From the NCBI GenBank assembly GCA_020632755.1, contig JACKEY010000006.1, forward strand, positions 248,001 to 312,000: a DNA stretch of 64,000 nt, written 5' to 3'. The notes below the pieces were generated by a model. It was not told the DNA's origin and did not search any database. It worked only from the letters and a program-made list of their open reading frames with translations. Positions 19,253-27,872 of the stretch are shown piece after piece (within the stretch, counting starts at the first letter, position 1; every line of letters begins with the position of its first letter). The position numbers and the translations under genes are program-made. The DNA comes from Alphaproteobacteria bacterium. Its GTDB lineage: Bacteria; Myxococcota_A; UBA796; UBA2385.

Positions 19253-21196
19253 ATGGAGCTGTCCCACAAGCTGCAGATCGCCAACGTCGTCGCGCTCGCC
19301 CTGGCGGCGGGCGCCCTGACCATGAACACCTGCGCCATGGATCGGCTCGAGCAGCAGGTCATCCGCGCCAACGACACGCTCGAGCAGGCCAAGGAAGCCG
19401 GCGGCTTCAGCGGCGGCGGCGGCGGTGGCGGCAAGGTGGTCGCCAGCCAGTCGCGCGGGGCTCCCGGCACCGGGACCGGCCTGCAGGCCGTGGGCTGGGG
19501 CAACAACAAGGCCGAGATCCTGTTCGTCGAAGGCGCGGCCGCCGACGCGCCGCTCACGCTGGCCGAGAAGCCGCTCCCGCAGAACGACACCTACGTCAAC
19601 CGCCGTCCGTCGGCGCCGGGCACGCTGAACTACTACGCGACCAGCGAAGGCGACGCCTCGACCATCGCCAGCTACTCGCTGGGCCGGCTGATGCGGGTCG
19701 ATCCCGACGCGCCCCCGGGTGTGCTGCCCGACCTGGCGACCAGCTGGGACGTCAGCGCGGACGGGCTGACCTACACCTACCACCTGCGCAAGGGCGTGCT
19801 GCACGCCGACGGACGCCGGTTCACCAGCGCCGACGTCAAGTTCAGCTTCGACGTGCTGCGCGACACGGCGGTCAACGCCGACCACCTGCGGTCCGAGTTC
19901 GACCAGGTGGTCGAGGTCGAGACCCCCGACGACTACACCGTGGTGGTCCGCTACCGCGAGCCCTACTGGAAGGGCCTGTACACCGTCGGCTACGTGCTGC
20001 GGATCCTCAACAAGGGCTGGTACGAGGAGCAGATCCCCGTCTGGGCCCAGAAGCTCGAGATCACCGAGTACAGCACCGTGCCGGGGCAGCCTGGGTTCGG
20101 CGACGTGTTCAACAAGATCCGGGTGCCGCCCCCCAGCACCGGGCCCTACTACTACGCAGACGCCGACTACGACCCCAAGAGCGGCATCGAGCTGGTCCAG
20201 AACCCGTTCTACTACGGCATCCAGACCGAACCCGACTACTACAACTTCAAGGTCGTGAAGTACATCTTCATCTCCGATCCGGTCGCCGCCTTCGAGGAGT
20301 TCCGCAAGCAGCGCTTCGACGTGACGGTGACCCAGTTCCAGGAATGGGACGACGAGTACAGCAAGGATCCGACCATCACCGACATCGCCCAGTACTTCGA
20401 GTACGACCACACGGGCATCGGCTGGTCCCTGGTCGCCTGGAACAACCGCCAGGCCCCCTTCGACGACCCGCGGGTCCGGCGGGCCATGGCCCACCTGATC
20501 AACCGCCAGTGGATCCTCGACGAGGTCGAGCGGGGCCGCGGCCGGATCGCCGTCTGCCCCAGCAAGCCCAGCTACCCGATGTACCCGACCGACCTCGAGC
20601 CGCTGGACTTCGACCTGGAAGAAGCGAAGAAGCTGCTGGCCGACGCCGGCTGGACCGACAGCAACGGCGACGGTGTGCTGGACCGGGACGGCAAGCGCTT
20701 CGAGTTCGAGTTCAAGGTCCCCAGCGGCGGCCGGTTCTACACGCAGCTCGGCGCCCTGATGGACGACGCCATGAAGCAGGTCGGCATCCGGATGACGGTG
20801 CGGCCGCTGGAGTGGTCGACCTTCGTCGAGGACCTGGACAACCGGCGCTTCGACGCGGCGGCCTTCTACGACAGCCCGCCCGACCCCTGGGTCGACAGCT
20901 ACGCCGGCTTCCACAGCAGCCAGGACATCCCCAACGGCGGCAACGTCTACGGCTGGCACAACGACAAGGCCGACGCCCTGCTCGAGGCGATGCGGACCGA
21001 GTTCGACGACGACAAGCGCAACGCCATGTACAAGGAGTTCTGCGCCATCTACCAGCAGGACCAGCCCGCCACCCTGCTGGTCCACGGCCTGGTCGGCGTC
21101 CTGGCCCACAAGCGGCTCGAAGGCGCGAAGGTCCGGCCCACCGGCCTGCAGACCTTCGACATGTGGGTCAAGCCCGAGAACGTCCTCCACGACTGA
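19253..21196 (+). CDS. ABC transporter substrate-binding protein, dipeptide/oligopeptide type (SBP_bac_5)
   Basis: 647 aa from ATG 19253, which follows a GGAG. Residues 7-27 form an uncleaved membrane helix, 29-48 a short coiled coil (DRLEQQVIRANDTLEQAKEA) and about 50-65 a poly-Gly hinge. From about residue 125 the protein is a classic family-5 solute-binding protein: LGRLMRVDPDAPPGVLPDLA, SADGLTYTYHLRKGVLHADG, FTSADVKFSFDVL, DDPRVRRAMAHLINR. Family members bind peptides, nickel or similar solutes in the periplasm and deliver them to the permeases encoded next. The Gram-negative norm is a free periplasmic protein, so the membrane anchor plus coiled coil is unusual. No ATPase genes are present. 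Confidence 0.9.
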   Translation: MELSHKLQIANVVALALAAGALTMNTCAMDRLEQQVIRANDTLEQAKEAGGFSGGGGGGGKVVASQSRGAPGTGTGLQAVGWGNNKAEILFVEGAAADAPLTLAEKPLPQNDTYVNRRPSAPGTLNYYATSEGDASTIASYSLGRLMRVDPDAPPGVLPDLATSWDVSADGLTYTYHLRKGVLHADGRRFTSADVKFSFDVLRDTAVNADHLRSEFDQVVEVETPDDYTVVVRYREPYWKGLYTVGYVLRILNKGWYEEQIPVWAQKLEITEYSTVPGQPGFGDVFNKIRVPPPSTGPYYYADADYDPKSGIELVQNPFYYGIQTEPDYYNFKVVKYIFISDPVAAFEEFRKQRFDVTVTQFQEWDDEYSKDPTITDIAQYFEYDHTGIGWSLVAWNNRQAPFDDPRVRRAMAHLINRQWILDEVERGRGRIAVCPSKPSYPMYPTDLEPLDFDLEEAKKLLADAGWTDSNGDGVLDRDGKRFEFEFKVPSGGRFYTQLGALMDDAMKQVGIRMTVRPLEWSTFVEDLDNRRFDAAAFYDSPPDPWVDSYAGFHSSQDIPNGGNVYGWHNDKADALLEAMRTEFDDDKRNAMYKEFCAIYQQDQPATLLVHGLVGVLAHKRLEGAKVRPTGLQTFDMWVKPENVLHD

Positions 21197-21208
21197 GCGC
21201 GCACCCCT

Positions 21209-23146
21209 GTGATCGTCTACGTCCTCAAGCGCCTGGTGGCGATGCTCCCGACCCTGCTCGGGATCACCTTCGTCACCTTCCTCATCATCAACCTCGCGCC
21301 CGGCGATCCCGTGGCGACGAAGTTCGGTGCGGGGGCGGGCAGCGAGCGCGGCATGGGCGGCGCCGGCGGCGGCGGGGCCCAGTCCCGTGAGCGGCAGGCC
21401 GACGCCATCAAGGCCAAGAAGAAGCTGCTCGGCATGGTGACGGAAGACCGCACGGTGTCGGAGTGGCCCACGGCCGGCACCGGGGGCGAGGCCCAGGCCT
21501 GGGAGCGCAGCGAGCGGCTGGCCGAGCTGGCCGGCTGGCCCCTCTCCCTGGCCCGGCTGTCCGACGGCCGACTGGTCGCGGGCACCTCGGCCGGCGAGGT
21601 CGTCGTGCTCGACGGCGAGCTGCTCGCCGCGACCCTGCACCCGGCGGGCGACGCGGGCGCGGCCCAGGTCTCCGCCCTGGCCGTGCTCCCCGACGGCGAC
21701 GTCGTGGCCGGCGACACCCAGGGCGCGGTCGCCCGCTACGACGTCGGCACCGGACAGCAGGCCGCGAGCACCTCCCCGCTCGGCAAGCAGATCCGCGATG
21801 TCGTGGCGGTCGGCGACCTGGTCGCCACCGCCGCGGACGACGGCAAGGTCCGCATCCTCGAGCCGGACAGCCTGAAGACCCGCTACGCCCTGGACGGGCA
21901 CTTGTCCGGGGTGTGGGCCCTGGCGGTGCTGCCCGACGGCGGGCTGGTGAGTGCGGGCTACGACCAGCACCTGCGCGTCTGGGACGCCGATGCGGGCACG
22001 CTCGTGGCGGACCACCCGGGGGTCGGCGCCGCGGTCAACGACCTGGCCCTCTCCCCCGACGGCACGCGTCTGGCCCTGGCCCTGGCCGACCGCACCGTCG
22101 CGGTGCTGCCGGTCGCGGACCTGGACGGCGGGACCGCCGTCCTGCTGAAGGGCCACTACAAGGAAGTCAGCACCGTCGCCTGGGTCGACGATGACCGGCT
22201 GGTCACCGGCAGCGCCGACGAGACCGCCCGGCTGTGGAGCGTCCGCGAGACGCGCGAGCTCGCCCAGAGCACCGACATCGCCGGCGCGGTCAAGGCCGTG
22301 CTGGCCGCCGACGGCATTGTGTTCACCGCCGCTCGCTCCTGGCGAGAGGTGCCGGTCTGGAAGCGCTACCTGCGCTGGCTCGGCCGCACCGCGACCCTGG
22401 ACTTCGACCGCAGCTTCGTCGACGACCGGCTGGTCATCGACAAGATCGCCGAGGCCCTGCCCATCACCCTGGGCATGAACCTGGTCGCCATCACCATCAT
22501 CTACGTGGTCAGCATCCCCCTCGGCGTCATGGCCGCGGTCCGGCGCGGCAGCGCCTTCGACCAGCTGTCCAGCGTGCTGCTGTTCCTGCTCTACAGCATG
22601 CCGAGCTTCTGGGTCGGCACCATGCTGATCATGAGCTTCAGCAGCGTCCGCACCCTGGACATCCTGCCGAGCGTCGGGCTCTACAGCGACAACCAGCTCG
22701 ACATGTCCTACCTGCCGTGGCTGTGGGACCGGATCTCGCACCTGGTGCTGCCCGTCGCGACCATGGTCTACGGCGGCTTCGCCAGCCTGTCCCGCTACGC
22801 GCGCACGACCATGCTCGAGACCATCCAGGAAGACTACGTCCGGACGGCCCGGGCCAAGGGCCTGCCCGAGTACATCGTCGTCTTCAAGCATGCCTTCCGG
22901 AACAGCCTGATCACCATCGTGACGCTCATCGGCAACCTGCTGCCCGCGATGATCGGCGGCTCGGTCATCGTCGAGTACATCTTCACCATCGAGGGCATGG
23001 GTCGGCTCGGCTTCGACGCCATCCTGGCCCGCGACTACCCGGTGATCATGGCCATCACGACCTTCTCGGCCTTCCTGACCCTGCTGGGCATCCTGGTCAG
23101 CGACCTGCTCTACAGCGTCGTCGACCCCCGCGTGAGGAACGAGTAG
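21209..23146 (+). CDS. DppB/OppB-type ABC permease with WD40-like beta-propeller inserted in its periplasmic loop
   Basis: 645 aa from GTG 21209, 12 bases after the binding-protein stop. Residues 1-33 are the canonical first helix and motif (RLVAMLPTLLGITFVTFLII, then NLAPGDPV). The usual LGLD-type segment (KKKLLGM, about 69-75) is followed by about 300 residues with seven propeller blades, for example VWALAVLPDGGLVSAGYDQH and VSTVAWVDDDRLVTGSADET. The permease resumes at PVWKRYLRWLGR (about 379) and DFDRSF, then five more helices and the EAA loop near 550. The insertion falls precisely in the periplasmic loop between helices 1 and 2. Reading frame and neighbours are intact. I know of no described permease of this design. 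Confidence 0.9.
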   Translation: MIVYVLKRLVAMLPTLLGITFVTFLIINLAPGDPVATKFGAGAGSERGMGGAGGGGAQSRERQADAIKAKKKLLGMVTEDRTVSEWPTAGTGGEAQAWERSERLAELAGWPLSLARLSDGRLVAGTSAGEVVVLDGELLAATLHPAGDAGAAQVSALAVLPDGDVVAGDTQGAVARYDVGTGQQAASTSPLGKQIRDVVAVGDLVATAADDGKVRILEPDSLKTRYALDGHLSGVWALAVLPDGGLVSAGYDQHLRVWDADAGTLVADHPGVGAAVNDLALSPDGTRLALALADRTVAVLPVADLDGGTAVLLKGHYKEVSTVAWVDDDRLVTGSADETARLWSVRETRELAQSTDIAGAVKAVLAADGIVFTAARSWREVPVWKRYLRWLGRTATLDFDRSFVDDRLVIDKIAEALPITLGMNLVAITIIYVVSIPLGVMAAVRRGSAFDQLSSVLLFLLYSMPSFWVGTMLIMSFSSVRTLDILPSVGLYSDNQLDMSYLPWLWDRISHLVLPVATMVYGGFASLSRYARTTMLETIQEDYVRTARAKGLPEYIVVFKHAFRNSLITIVTLIGNLLPAMIGGSVIVEYIFTIEGMGRLGFDAILARDYPVIMAITTFSAFLTLLGILVSDLLYSVVDPRVRNE

Positions 23147-24270
23147 TGGCCACCGCGACGACCCCCAGCGCCGTGAAGTCCGTGGCCGCCGGCGAAGGCT
23201 ACTGGGCCCGCATCTGGCGGCGGCTGAAGGCCCACCACAGCGGCATGGCCGGCCTGCTCATCGTGCTGTTGCTGACGGGCATGGGCGTCTCGGCTCCGCT
23301 GATCGCCAACGACAAGCCGGTCGTCTGCTCCTACAAGGGCGAGCTCTACTTCCCGGCCGTCGCGACCTACGTCGACTCGTGGGTGCCGTGGCAGTCGATG
23401 CGCAACGAGCTCAAGAGCTTCGAGGTCGGCGACGGTTGGTTCCCGATGTCTGGCAGCTACCCTGTGCTGGAAGGGAAGACCTGGAAGGAAGTCGCCGACA
23501 GCCCGGACATGGGCTTCGCGCTGTGGCCGCTGGTGCGCTGGTCGCCCACCGACTTCGACGAGAGCGCGCTCAAGGTCAAGCTCGGCGTCGACCCCGGGCA
23601 CCCCCTCGGCACCGACGACCTGGGTCGCGACCTCATGTCCCGGCTGATCCATGGCACCGTCGTGGCCTTGCTGGTCGGCGTCGTCGCCATGAGCATCTCG
23701 TCGGTGATCGGCATCACGCTCGGGCTGGCGGCCGGCTTCTTCGGCAAGGGCGTGGACCTGGTCCTCTCGCGCATCACCGAGATCGTGATGTGCTTCCCGA
23801 CCTTCTTCCTGATCATCGCGGTCATCGCCTTCCTGGAACCCAGCATCATCAACATCATGCTGGTGTTGGGCTTCGTCGGCTGGACCCGGATCTTCCGGCT
23901 GGTCCGCGGCGAGGTGCTCAAGGTGCGCAGCCTGGACTACATCGCGGCGGCGCGCTCGCTGGGCATGAAGGACGCCCGGATCATGTTCCGGCACGTGCTG
24001 CCCAACGCCATCAGCCCGGTGTTCGTGGCCATCGCCTTCGGTGTCGCCAACGCCGTGCTCGCCGAGACCAGCCTGTCCTTCCTGGGCTTCGGCGACACCA
24101 GCGTGCCGTCGTGGGGCGAGATGGTGCAGCAGGGCCGCAGCTACGTGAACCAGGACGGCTTCGCCCACATGACCATCATCCCGGGCCTGGCGATCTTCGT
24201 GACCCTGACCGGCTTCAACCTGTTCGGTCAGGGCCTGCGCGACGCGATGGACCCGAAGCTGCGCGACTGA
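23146..24270 (+). CDS. DppC/OppC-type ABC permease
   Basis: 374 aa from GTG 23146, overlapping the previous TAG by one base. Helix 1 at about 30-48 (SGMAGLLIVLLLTGMGVSAP), then an unusually long periplasmic segment of roughly 90 residues rich in Trp and Asp before the conserved HPLGTDDLGRDLMSRLIHGT. Five further helices follow, with the EAA cytoplasmic loop LDYIAAARSLGMKDARIMFR that docks on the ATPase. It forms the translocation channel with the propeller-bearing DppB-like protein. The operon ends here without ATPase genes, so these must be encoded elsewhere. The long first loop may complement the propeller of its partner. Confidence 0.9.
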   Translation: MATATTPSAVKSVAAGEGYWARIWRRLKAHHSGMAGLLIVLLLTGMGVSAPLIANDKPVVCSYKGELYFPAVATYVDSWVPWQSMRNELKSFEVGDGWFPMSGSYPVLEGKTWKEVADSPDMGFALWPLVRWSPTDFDESALKVKLGVDPGHPLGTDDLGRDLMSRLIHGTVVALLVGVVAMSISSVIGITLGLAAGFFGKGVDLVLSRITEIVMCFPTFFLIIAVIAFLEPSIINIMLVLGFVGWTRIFRLVRGEVLKVRSLDYIAAARSLGMKDARIMFRHVLPNAISPVFVAIAFGVANAVLAETSLSFLGFGDTSVPSWGEMVQQGRSYVNQDGFAHMTIIPGLAIFVTLTGFNLFGQGLRDAMDPKLRD

Positions 24271-24304
24271 GCCCAGGGCCCCCTCGCGCGGTGCCGGCCG
24301 GCGC

Positions 24305-24979
24305 TCAGCCCGGCAGCCAGCCCACGGCGGCTTCCATCTTGAAGCGGCCCAGGAAGACGTCGTAGCCGGCGTCGTCGCTGACGAAGAGCGCCTTGTCCAG
24401 CTCCAGCGTGGCGTTCGACGGGTACTCGCCCCAGGGCTCGGCGTCGCCGGTCGGCACGATCGTCAGCTCCAGGATGCCGCTCTTCGGCACCCAGGTGTGG
24501 TCGATGCTGTACTCGCTGACCACGTCGTTGCAGTACAGGTCGCGCAGGCCGCTGCCCTGCTGGACGACCAGCGACGGGCTGTGGTCGTAGTCCATGGACA
24601 GGTCGTAGCGCAGGGTCACCGGTTCGCCGGTCTCGTGGGCGGCCTCGACCACGCCGCTGCTGTCGCGCAGCAGCAGCACCCAGTCGCCCTCGGCGGTGGA
24701 CGCGTACATCGTCAGGTCCGAGCAGCCGCCGAACACGGTGAGCGCACCGGCCAGGTCCAGACCCGGCGTCGGCGCGCCGGTGTCGATGCCGGGGTCGACG
24801 CCGCCGCCGCCCGAGCTGCCGCCGCCCCCGGTGCCGGGGGTCGACGTGCCGCTGCCGCCGCCGCCGCCGTCGTCGGTGGCGCCGCCGCTGCCGCTGTCGT
24901 CACCGTCGTCGTCGTCGGCCTTCTCGAAGCAGGCGAGCAGCGGCAGGAGGAGGAGGAGGGTGGGCGAGGGGAGGCGCAT
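24305..24979 (-). CDS. Lipoprotein of unknown function
   Basis: 224 aa. Lipobox LLAC (Cys17) followed by an Asp/Gly/Ser/Thr low-complexity tether to about residue 70. The globular part (75-224) is beta-rich with two Cys (GGCSDL and DLYCND) that may form a disulfide, and ends with a strand-rich block (LGRFKMEAAVGWLPG). No family recognised. Transcribed convergently to the ABC importer. Its upstream leader shares a 14-base exact match with that of another lipoprotein gene (see 24986-25014). Confidence 0.75.
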   Translation of the reverse strand: MRLPSPTLLLLLPLLACFEKADDDDGDDSGSGGATDDGGGGGSGTSTPGTGGGGSSGGGGVDPGIDTGAPTPGLDLAGALTVFGGCSDLTMYASTAEGDWVLLLRDSSGVVEAAHETGEPVTLRYDLSMDYDHSPSLVVQQGSGLRDLYCNDVVSEYSIDHTWVPKSGILELTIVPTGDAEPWGEYPSNATLELDKALFVSDDAGYDVFLGRFKMEAAVGWLPG

Positions 24980-24985
24980 GAGGGG

Positions 24986-25014
24986 CTCCGGTCCGTGCGA
25001 GGCGAAGGTAGCCG
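24986..25014 (-). promoter_or_regulatory. Conserved leader element shared with the lipoprotein gene at 42295
   Basis: Minus strand reads CGGCTACC, 7 bases, then CGCACGGACCGGAG directly before the start of the 224-aa lipoprotein. The same two blocks with the same 7-base spacing precede the lipoprotein starting at 42295. The first block includes a -10-like TACCTT and the second contains the GGAG ribosome-binding site. Confidence 0.5.
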
Positions 25015-25061
25015 GCCCCCGCTGGACCTGCTGGCCGTCCCCCCGGTCCGTGCCGCTGGCC

Positions 25062-25643
25062 TCAGCGGTCGCTCAGCCCATCGAGGGTCTTCTCGAACAG
25101 CTCGCGGCTCTTGGGCATCAGCGGCTTGCGCAGCCGCACCCAGGCGACCGTCAGCAGCAGGAAGGCCGCCGTCAGGGTGCCGGCCATCGCGATGCTGATG
25201 CTCTCGAGCCACGGCAGGCCGCTGAGCCGCTGCACCAGGGCCACGCTGGCGGCGCCGGCCAGGATCGCGCTGGTCAGCATCAGGATGGCCGTGCCGAACA
25301 GCAGCACGAAGCCACCCATCAGCCGGACGAACTCCTGCTCGGCCTCGGTGCGGACGACGATCACGTGGGCCGCGAAGAAGCCGCGGATCGAGCGCAGGGC
25401 CCGCCGCATGATCTTCAGGTAGGGCTCGATGAGCACCCGGGCCTTGTCCTCGACGCCTTCACCAGGGCGCTTGCGCTTGCCGTCGCCACCGCCATCGCCG
25501 CCGCCGGGAGGGGGAGGATCGGCGGGAGGCGGCGGCTCGGACGGAGGGGGCGGCTCGGCCGGGCGGGCGGCCTCGCGGGGTCCCGTGTCCCCCGGCGGCG
25601 CCGTCGGGTCCGGCGGGTCCCGCGGATCGTCAGGCGTGGTCAT
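25062..25643 (-). CDS. Membrane protein of the phage-holin-III/DUF1469-like type
   Basis: 193 aa. Residues 1-60 are Pro-rich and disordered. Residues 70-100 form an amphipathic helix, followed by two membrane helices (FVLLFGTAILMLTSAILAGA and ISIAMAGTLTAAFLLLTVAW) and a short Lys/Arg-rich cytoplasmic tail (VRLRKPLMPKS). Size and two-helix layout resemble the holin-superfamily-III/DUF1469 proteins that sit beside YqjD/ElaB-type ribosome- or membrane-associated stress proteins, exactly the neighbour here: its ATG lies 14 bases inside the upstream YqjD-like gene. No lytic role is implied. Confidence 0.7.
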   Translation of the reverse strand: MTTPDDPRDPPDPTAPPGDTGPREAARPAEPPPPSEPPPPADPPPPGGGDGGGDGKRKRPGEGVEDKARVLIEPYLKIMRRALRSIRGFFAAHVIVVRTEAEQEFVRLMGGFVLLFGTAILMLTSAILAGAASVALVQRLSGLPWLESISIAMAGTLTAAFLLLTVAWVRLRKPLMPKSRELFEKTLDGLSDR

Positions 25644-26169
25644 CGGGATCCTCTCCGAGGGCGTCGGGGTCGTGCGGGTAGCCCAGGGCCCCCAGGAACA
25701 GGCCGACCATCAGCCCGATGCCGCCGGCCAGCAGCAGCGACAGGCCCAGGTGCCGCCGCGCCGTGTCCACGGCCAGGGGCGTCACGTCGTCCTTGACCTG
25801 CCGGGCCAGGTCTTCCATGTGGTCTTCGAGGCTGCTCACCAGCCGGTCGAAGGGGTCCAGGGGGTTGCTGTCGGCGGTCGCCGCCGCGGCCTGGACGCGG
25901 CGGGAGGTCGCCCGCGGCGCCCGGCTGGGCGGAGGGGCCGGAGCCTGCTGCTCGCGAGCGAGGAGGAGCAGCTCCGCGAGCAGGCGCCGGGTCATGGCGC
26001 GGGTCCGCTCGCCGTGCTCGGCGACCAGGGTGATCAGCGCGTCCGCGTCCCCGGCCGTCTCGTCGACGGCAGCGACGTCCAGGTCGTGCCACTCGTCGAG
26101 GATCAGCGCGCGCAGCTCCGGCCAGGCGGCGCGGACCTGCTGGGGGTCGAAGGAGGGAGGAGAAGGCAT
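25630..26169 (-). CDS. CsbD-like/YqjD (ElaB, DUF883)-type membrane-anchored protein
   Basis: 179 aa from ATG 26169. Residues 12-60 resemble a CsbD-like unit (LRALILDEWHDLDVAAVDET, then GDADALITLVAEHGERTRAM), where the family has W..LT..D...G..D.L...I....G. Residues 70-110 are Pro/Ala linker, 115-150 an amphipathic helix and 155-172 a single C-terminal membrane helix (LSLLLAGGIGLMVGLFLGAL), as in ElaB/YqjD proteins that tether ribosomes to the inner membrane in stationary phase. It overlaps the following holin-like gene. A stress role is inferred from family resemblance only. Confidence 0.65.
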   Translation of the reverse strand: MPSPPSFDPQQVRAAWPELRALILDEWHDLDVAAVDETAGDADALITLVAEHGERTRAMTRRLLAELLLLAREQQAPAPPPSRAPRATSRRVQAAAATADSNPLDPFDRLVSSLEDHMEDLARQVKDDVTPLAVDTARRHLGLSLLLAGGIGLMVGLFLGALGYPHDPDALGEDPDDHA

Positions 26170-26312
26170 GGACCCACCGCGGGGAGGAGGAGCAGGGCGG
26201 CGCCGGGCCGCCCACGTCGAGGCAGGGAGCGGGCCGAGGATAGCGGAAGCGTGCACGGCAGCGGTCCCACGGGGCGGCTCTGTGACATCGCGTCTCGCCC
26301 CGGCAAGGCCGA

Positions 26313-26341
26313 TTGCCAGCGGCGGATGCGTGCCCTACCAT
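26313..26341 (+). promoter_or_regulatory. Sigma70-type promoter upstream of the calpain-like gene
   Basis: TTGCCA (26313-26318), 17-base spacer, TACCAT (26336-26341), 37 bases before the ATG at 26378. Spacing is ideal for the housekeeping sigma factor. Confidence 0.5.
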
Positions 26342-26377
26342 CGTGCGCCTGCTGCCCCCTCCGCCTGGAGTCCGTCC

Positions 26378-27433
26378 ATGTCGCGCGCCTACGCCACCCG
26401 AAACACGCCCGCCTCCGGCAAGTCCTCCGGCGGCGACCGCGACCACGACAAGGCCCTGGGCGACGTCATCGACCTGCAGACCGTGATGGGCAACGGCGCG
26501 CTCGCCGCCCACCTGCTCGAGCAGGCCGGCGAAGACCTGGCCGGCCCCGGCTGGCTGGCCCAGTTCGAGCACGCCCGCGTCCCCCACGAGCAGCTCCAGC
26601 AGATCGTCGAAGGCGACGACCGCAAGCAGCAGGACACCCCCCTGCCCGCCCTGCGCGAGAAGCACGAAGGCAGCGAGTACCAGGACTTCGAAGACGGCGT
26701 GGCCTTCGTCAAGGGCGCCGGCGACGCGCACGAGGTCGACCCCAACGACGCCAAGCAGGGCGCGCTGGGCGACTGCTACCTGATCGCCGGCATGATCGCC
26801 GTGGCCCGGGCCAACCCCCAGGCCATCAAGGACATCGTCAAGGACAACGGCGACGGCACCTTCGACATCACCCTGTACATCCGCACCAGCTACTACGGCC
26901 GCCCCCGCCCCGAGACCATCACCGTCGACGCGCGGCTGCCGGTCAAGGGCCAGGACAGCCCCCTCTACGCCAAGCAGGGCGACCAGGAAGGCGGCCAGGA
27001 CGAGCTGTGGGTCGCGCTCATCGAGAAGGCCGTCGCCCAGAAGAAGGCCAGCTACGAGCTGATCAGCGGCGGCAACATCAACGGCAACGGCTTCTCCTTC
27101 GCCGGCGCCACCGAGCTGCTGACCGGAAAGCGCGAGAACTACTACAGCTTCGACGGGCTGGACAAGGAAGACATCCTGCTGATGGCCACCTTCGCCCTCG
27201 AAGACAACAAGCCGGTCATCTGCTCGACCCGCAGCGACAAGGAAGACGACGAGCAGATGACGCGCGAGGCGAACGGCCACAACGTGTACTGGAACCACGC
27301 CTACCCGGTCGAGAGCGTGGACCTCGACAAGGAGACGATCAGCTTCCAGAACCCGTGGGGCAGCCACCACGTCAAGGATCTGCCGATCGCCGACGTCGTG
27401 CGGTTCTACAAGTCCATCCGCATCGGCGGCTGA
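26378..27433 (+). CDS. Calpain-family (C2) cysteine protease-like protein, possible contractile-injection effector
   Basis: 351 aa from ATG 26378. The C2 catalytic triad is recognisable: Cys133 in QGALGDCYLIAGM, His307 in WNHAYPV and Asn325 in FQNPWG. The core spans about 120-350. No signal peptide. The N-terminus is hydrophilic and contains LQTVMGNGALAAHLLEQ (about 32-48), resembling the LQ..xGN.AV..LL motif common in DUF4157/eCIS-associated proteins. Calpains are Ca-dependent cysteine proteases; whether Ca sites exist cannot be judged. The next gene starts on the stop codon (TGATG), so the two are coupled, as expected for an effector with a chaperone or inhibitor. Confidence 0.78.
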   Translation: MSRAYATRNTPASGKSSGGDRDHDKALGDVIDLQTVMGNGALAAHLLEQAGEDLAGPGWLAQFEHARVPHEQLQQIVEGDDRKQQDTPLPALREKHEGSEYQDFEDGVAFVKGAGDAHEVDPNDAKQGALGDCYLIAGMIAVARANPQAIKDIVKDNGDGTFDITLYIRTSYYGRPRPETITVDARLPVKGQDSPLYAKQGDQEGGQDELWVALIEKAVAQKKASYELISGGNINGNGFSFAGATELLTGKRENYYSFDGLDKEDILLMATFALEDNKPVICSTRSDKEDDEQMTREANGHNVYWNHAYPVESVDLDKETISFQNPWGSHHVKDLPIADVVRFYKSIRIGG

Positions 27434-27843
27434 TGCGCGCCTGGATGTCGATGCTCGCCTCGGCGCCGCTGTCGGTGGGCTGGTCCATCGGCACGGGCAT
27501 GGCCTGTGCGGGCGCGCCGGCGATCCCCTCCTCCGACGAAGCCCCTCCTCCCGCCCCCGAGAAGCCCGTGCCCGCAGTCATCGAGACCATCGACGAGACC
27601 ACCGTCGGCGACCTGGACGGCACCCGCGTCCCGATGGGCAACATGACCACCGGGACCTACACCCTGCCCGACGGCACCGAACAGCGCGGCACCATCTGCA
27701 GCCTGGCCGTGACCGAAGGCCCCGGCGTGTTCGTCGGCCTGGGCAGTGAAGTCGACGTCGACGGCGCCACCTGGCGGGTGGTCGCCATCGAAAAGCCGGC
27801 CGGTGGCCTGGGAAGCGTCACCCTGCAGCGGATCGACGACTGA
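27433..27843 (+). CDS. Small protein coupled to the calpain-like gene
   Basis: 136 aa from ATG 27433, overlapping the calpain-like stop by one base. The N-terminal 25-30 residues are weakly hydrophobic (MLASAPLSVGWSIGTGMACA), possibly a signal peptide or lipobox-like TGMAC, followed by a Pro-rich linker. Residues 60-136 are a beta-rich domain (TTGTYTLPDGTEQRGTICSL, ending VTLQRIDD). No family recognised. Tight coupling suggests a partner of the protease, for example an inhibitor, but that is inference only. Confidence 0.6.
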   Translation: MRAWMSMLASAPLSVGWSIGTGMACAGAPAIPSSDEAPPPAPEKPVPAVIETIDETTVGDLDGTRVPMGNMTTGTYTLPDGTEQRGTICSLAVTEGPGVFVGLGSEVDVDGATWRVVAIEKPAGGLGSVTLQRIDD

Positions 27844-27872
27844 GGGATCCGACGCGCGGCCTGCGGGTCGCG

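Noticed and set aside
19043..22891. Minus-strand open frame of 1282 codons opposite the ABC importer
   Set aside because: Antisense shadow; no motif and composition typical of reverse-complemented GC-rich coding DNA.
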